Positions 14,348 through 16,264 of a stretch of 16,264 nucleotides of DNA are shown here, in pieces (position 1 is the first letter of the stretch; every line of letters starts with the position of its first letter). Source of the DNA: Actinomycetota bacterium (GTDB lineage: Bacteria > Actinomycetota > Thermoleophilia > UBA2241); contig JAPLCL010000105.1 in NCBI GenBank assembly GCA_026392265.1, positions 1 to 16,264 on the forward strand. The letters are read 5' to 3'. The translations under genes were made by a program, and so were the position numbers. The notes under the pieces are model-generated. The model had not been told where the DNA came from. It made no database searches and saw nothing but the letters and a program-made list of their open reading frames with translations.

Positions 14348-14369
14348 ACTCCTGGAGTAAGCCTACTCC
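14348..14369 (-). promoter_or_regulatory. Overlapping palindromes at the phosphotransferase promoter
   Basis: ACTCC-T-GGAGT (14348-14358) is a perfect 11-bp palindrome and shares its right arm with GGAGTAAGCCTACTCC (14354-14369), a 16-bp palindrome with one mismatched pair. On the minus strand the second contains TAGGCT (14360-14365), a plausible -10 about 46 nt before the ATG at 14314. A repressor bound here would block the promoter. The binding protein is unknown. Confidence 0.4.
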
Positions 14370-14421
14370 TCGCACATCGTCGCGCGTAGGGGCCAAGTGG
14401 AGAGTGGGCGGCGACGGCTAC

Positions 14422-14476
14422 CCACAGGCCGCCCTCAGCTCTCTCTCAGGGAATCCTCAGAAGCCGCGGGTACCTT
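14422..14476 (+). promoter_or_regulatory. 11-bp-periodic CTCAG direct repeats plus -10 of the HtrA gene
   Basis: CTCAG begins at 14434, 14445 and 14456, exactly 11 bp apart, and each copy is preceded by C or T; a degenerate CACAG at 14423 extends the same phase. Ten bases after the last repeat comes TACCTT (14471-14476), so the array covers the -35 position. Direct repeats one helical turn apart that replace the -35 are the usual binding pattern of OmpR/PhoB-family response regulators. The mycobacterial regulator MprA controls the HtrA-like gene pepD, a fitting precedent; the regulator here is not in the window. Confidence 0.55.
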
Positions 14477-14626
14477 TAGTGCACGCAGGACCTCGGCGGC
14501 GCCATCCGGTGCCCCGCACGGTCGTTCACCTGAGTCTCCGCAGCGGTGGCGGGGACTTCCACACTCTTGCGCGCCTGGCTCGCGGCCCTCGGCCGCCCGG
14601 CGCCAGCGATGAAAGGTAGTGCACCA

Positions 14627-15499
14627 ATGAGAACCAGACGCTTCCTCGCGATGATGGCCGCCGGTTTCCTGGGCGCGGCCGTCCTCCTGGTCGTGGCCAA
14701 TATGCTCGGCTTCGTGGGCGGCGGCCAGACGGCCGGCACGGTGAAAGGCGCCATGACCGCCTTCAAGACCACGGGGCAGACCCCGCAGCAGATCTACCAG
14801 ACGAATTCCGGCAGCGTCGTCGAGATCCAGACGACCTTCCCGGGGACCTACGACATCTTCGGCCAGCAGACCGGCGGCGGGCAGGCGCTGGGCACCGGCT
14901 TCGTGGTCTCCGAGGATGGCTACATTCTGACCAACGCCCACGTCGTCAGTGAGAGCGGACAGGCCGTGAGCTCCGTCACCGTGATCTTCAAGGGCAGCGG
15001 GTCGCAGGGCACGCAGGTCGAAGGTACGGTGGTCGGCGCCGACGAGTCGACCGACGTGGCGCTGATCAAGATCGATCCCAGCCAGACGCCGGGTCTCGTG
15101 CCCGTCACCCTCGGTGATTCTTCCAAGGCCACCGTGGGCGAGGCGGTCGTGGCCATCGGCAACCCCCTGGGTCTCGACTTCTCGCTGTCCTCCGGCGTCG
15201 TTTCGGCCACCGACCGCGAGCTGCAATCCCCCAACGGCGCCACGATCGCCGGCGGCATCCAGACCGACGCCGCCATCAACCCCGGCAACTCCGGCGGTCC
15301 CCTTATCGACGCCAATGGGCGGGTCATCGGCATCAACGAGCAGATCGACTCGCAGTCCGGCGGCAATGAAGGCATCGGGTTCGCCGTGCCGATCAACACG
15401 GCCGTCCAGGTCATGGAGCAGATCAAGGCCGGGACGCTGCCGCAGCAGACCCAGAGCGTGGATCCCTACGGCGATGGGTCGACGACCAGCCCGTACTGA
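14627..15499 (+). CDS. Membrane-anchored HtrA/DegP-type serine protease without PDZ domain
   Basis: The 290-residue protein begins with a basic n-region and one membrane helix (about 6-28, FLAMMAAGFLGAAVLLVVAN), so the protease domain faces the outside. The trypsin-like S1C triad is complete: His105 in LTNAHVVSE, Asp143 in STDVALIKID and Ser222 in INPGNSGGPLID; GTGFVVSEDGYILTNAHVV and GNPLGLDFSLSSGVVSA are standard HtrA motifs. After the protease domain only about 20 polar residues remain (ending GDGSTTSPY), so no PDZ domain is present, unlike typical HtrA proteins. ATG 14627 is chosen because AAAGG stands upstream and the signal anchor starts directly; ATG 14609 has no ribosome binding site. 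Likely role: quality control of misfolded envelope proteins, plausibly induced through the CTCAG array upstream. Confidence 0.9.
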   Translation: MRTRRFLAMMAAGFLGAAVLLVVANMLGFVGGGQTAGTVKGAMTAFKTTGQTPQQIYQTNSGSVVEIQTTFPGTYDIFGQQTGGGQALGTGFVVSEDGYILTNAHVVSESGQAVSSVTVIFKGSGSQGTQVEGTVVGADESTDVALIKIDPSQTPGLVPVTLGDSSKATVGEAVVAIGNPLGLDFSLSSGVVSATDRELQSPNGATIAGGIQTDAAINPGNSGGPLIDANGRVIGINEQIDSQSGGNEGIGFAVPINTAVQVMEQIKAGTLPQQTQSVDPYGDGSTTSPY

Positions 15500-15501
15500 G
15501 C

Positions 15502-15516
15502 CGACCGGCGCGGTCG
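15502..15516 (+). terminator. Short hairpin after the HtrA gene
   Basis: CGACCG (15502-15507) and CGGTCG (15511-15516) pair around a GCG loop directly after the stop codon and are followed by TTTCGTCTT. The stem is short and the T tract broken, so termination is plausible but may be partial. Confidence 0.4.
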
Positions 15517-15523
15517 TTTCGTC

Positions 15524-15552
15524 TTGCTCGGCTCTGAGCATACTGGTATCAT
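15524..15552 (+). promoter_or_regulatory. Extended -10 promoter of the primary sigma factor gene
   Basis: TTGCTC (15524-15529), a 17-nt spacer and TATCAT (15547-15552) form a promoter, and TG at 15544-15545 placed one base before the -10 gives the extended TGn motif. The predicted leader is about 145 nt before the GTG at 15705. Confidence 0.6.
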
Positions 15553-15655
15553 CACCTGTCAGCTTGGCGTCCGCTTTTCACCGCCCCAGCCCACACGGGT
15601 TCGCGCTTCTGCGCCTGCACGGGGCGAACGTGCTCGGCGCGCCGCCTCCACCACC

Positions 15656-15721
15656 ATGGCCACGCCGCTAGCCAAAGCACGCCGCAAAGAGCAGGAGTCG
15701 CCGAGTGATCGAACCCACTGA
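15656..15721 (+). CDS. Possible 21-codon upstream ORF overlapping the sigma factor start
   Basis: ATG 15656 opens a 21-residue basic peptide (MATPLAKARRKEQESPSDRTH) that ends 14 nt inside the sigma factor gene in another frame. Translating it would carry ribosomes across the AGGAG and GTG of the sigma gene, so it could tune sigma translation. It has no ribosome binding site of its own, and chance is a real alternative. Confidence 0.2.
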   Translation: MATPLAKARRKEQESPSDRTH

Positions 15722-16264
15722 AGACCGCACTTCTTCGTCCGCCGACCTCGCGGTGCTGTGCACCGACGAGGTCCGCGGGCTGCTCGAAGAAGGTCGCGAG
15801 CAAGGCTATCTCGACGGCGCTCACATCGCCGCGACGCTGCGCGACGTCGATCTCACGCCCGAACAGCTCGAGGAGATCCACGGCGTCTTTGCCGACCTTG
15901 GCATCGATGTCATCGAGAGCGAGGGCCTCCCGGCCGAAGCGGAGCCCGTCATCGAAGAGGAGGCTCCCCCCAAGCTCGATCTCTCGGTGAAGTCCACCAC
16001 CAACGATCCGGTGCGCATGTACTTCCGGGAGATGGGCAGGGTGCCGCTCCTCACCGCCGAGGAAGAAGTGTCGCTGGCCAAGCGCATCGAGCGCCGCGAC
16101 ATGGACGCCAAGCGCAAGCTCACCGAGGCGAACCTGCGCCTGGTCGTCTCCATCGCCCGGCGCCACATGGGCAGGGGGATGCCGCTCCTCGACCTCATCC
16201 AGGAGGGCAACCTCGGCCTCATGCGCGCCGTCGAGAAGTTCGACTATCGGCGCGGCTTCAAGTT
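15705..16264 (+). CDS. rpoD: Primary (housekeeping) RNA polymerase sigma factor, 5' part
   Basis: About 187 residues are visible before the window ends. Residues about 14-75 form a short acidic-helical region 1.1 (VRGLLEEGREQGYLDGAHIA, LTPEQLEEIHGVFADLGIDVIE), the self-inhibitory domain of primary sigma factors. After an acidic linker comes region 1.2 from D101 (DPVRMYFREMGRVPLLTAEEEVSLAKRIE). Regions 2.1-2.2 follow (LTEANLRLVVSIARRHMGRG and PLLDLIQEGNLGLMRAVEKFDYRRGFK), which bind the RNA polymerase clamp. There is no large non-conserved insert between 1.2 and 2.1. GTG 15705 is the start: AGGAG lies 7 nt upstream, a TAG at 15669 closes the frame before it, and no other start lies between. 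The presence of region 1.1 separates it from alternative sigma factors. It is transcribed from an extended -10 promoter at 15524-15552. Confidence 0.92.
   Translation, partial: MIEPTEDRTSSSADLAVLCTDEVRGLLEEGREQGYLDGAHIAATLRDVDLTPEQLEEIHGVFADLGIDVIESEGLPAEAEPVIEEEAPPKLDLSVKSTTNDPVRMYFREMGRVPLLTAEEEVSLAKRIERRDMDAKRKLTEANLRLVVSIARRHMGRGMPLLDLIQEGNLGLMRAVEKFDYRRGFK

Larger units (their letters stand above)
14315..14626. other. 312-bp divergent intergenic region between phosphotransferase and HtrA genes
   Basis: No gene is seen here. The left third holds the phosphotransferase leader, ribosome binding site and two overlapping palindromes; 14422-14460 holds 11-bp-spaced CTCAG-type repeats and 14471-14476 a -10-like TACCTT. 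From about 14480 to 14610 the sequence is GC-rich without recognisable signals and would be the HtrA mRNA leader of about 150 nt. Confidence 0.6.

Noticed and set aside
1..16264. tRNA, rRNA, CRISPR arrays or insertion sequences
   Set aside because: No cloverleaf-like segment, repeat-spacer array, transposase frame or terminal inverted repeat pair was seen on reading the intergenic regions.

Overview
The window is a GC-rich chromosomal segment with dense coding, several GTG starts, purine-rich Shine-Dalgarno sites and TAnnnT-type -10 elements. Together with a primary sigma factor that carries a region 1.1, this suggests a high-GC Gram-positive (Actinomycetota), perhaps a deep lineage such as Thermoleophilia or Coriobacteriia. 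That placement is an inference from gene style; no rRNA or tRNA gene is present to settle it.

Layout. 1-1596: the 3' part of a PTS enzyme I gene converges on a maltose/galactoside O-acetyltransferase gene. 1706-6578: two paralogous cobalamin-binding radical SAM genes lie tail to tail, separated by a strong GC hairpin. The second is the last gene of a tightly overlapping minus-strand operon that starts with a polyprenyl-sugar-dependent (GT-C type) membrane glycosyltransferase and has an unrecognised 277-residue protein in the middle. 6807-8876: a 689-residue fusion of an AMPylating Fic protein with an AbiEii-like nucleotidyltransferase, read divergently from the glycosyltransferase operon across an AT-rich promoter island. 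8953-10893: an S9 prolyl-oligopeptidase-type peptidase. 10991-12267: a small YggT membrane protein followed closely by a secreted SH3/NlpC-P60 cell-wall endopeptidase. 12452-13448: an UlaG-like metallo-beta-lactamase-fold hydrolase, coupled to what looks like the stump of an AI-2E family transporter gene. 13421-14314 (minus): a choline-kinase-like phosphotransferase that appears to have lost its catalytic metal-binding segment. 14627-15499: a membrane-anchored HtrA-type serine protease without a PDZ domain, behind an array of 11-bp-spaced CTCAG repeats. 15705-end: the 5' part of the primary sigma factor gene (rpoD/sigA) with a good extended -10 promoter.

How the genes fit together. The right half is rich in cell-envelope and proteostasis functions (NlpC/P60 peptidase, HtrA protease, YggT, S9 peptidase). 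The left operon (glycosyltransferase, unknown protein, radical SAM, with a convergent radical SAM) looks like a lipid or envelope-glycan modification module of unknown product.

The observations most worth a second look are the Fic-nucleotidyltransferase fusion, the CTCAG response-regulator-like array before the HtrA gene, the apparent in-frame loss of the kinase metal-binding loop, the adjacent AI-2E stump, and the uncharacterised radical SAM/glycosyltransferase module.
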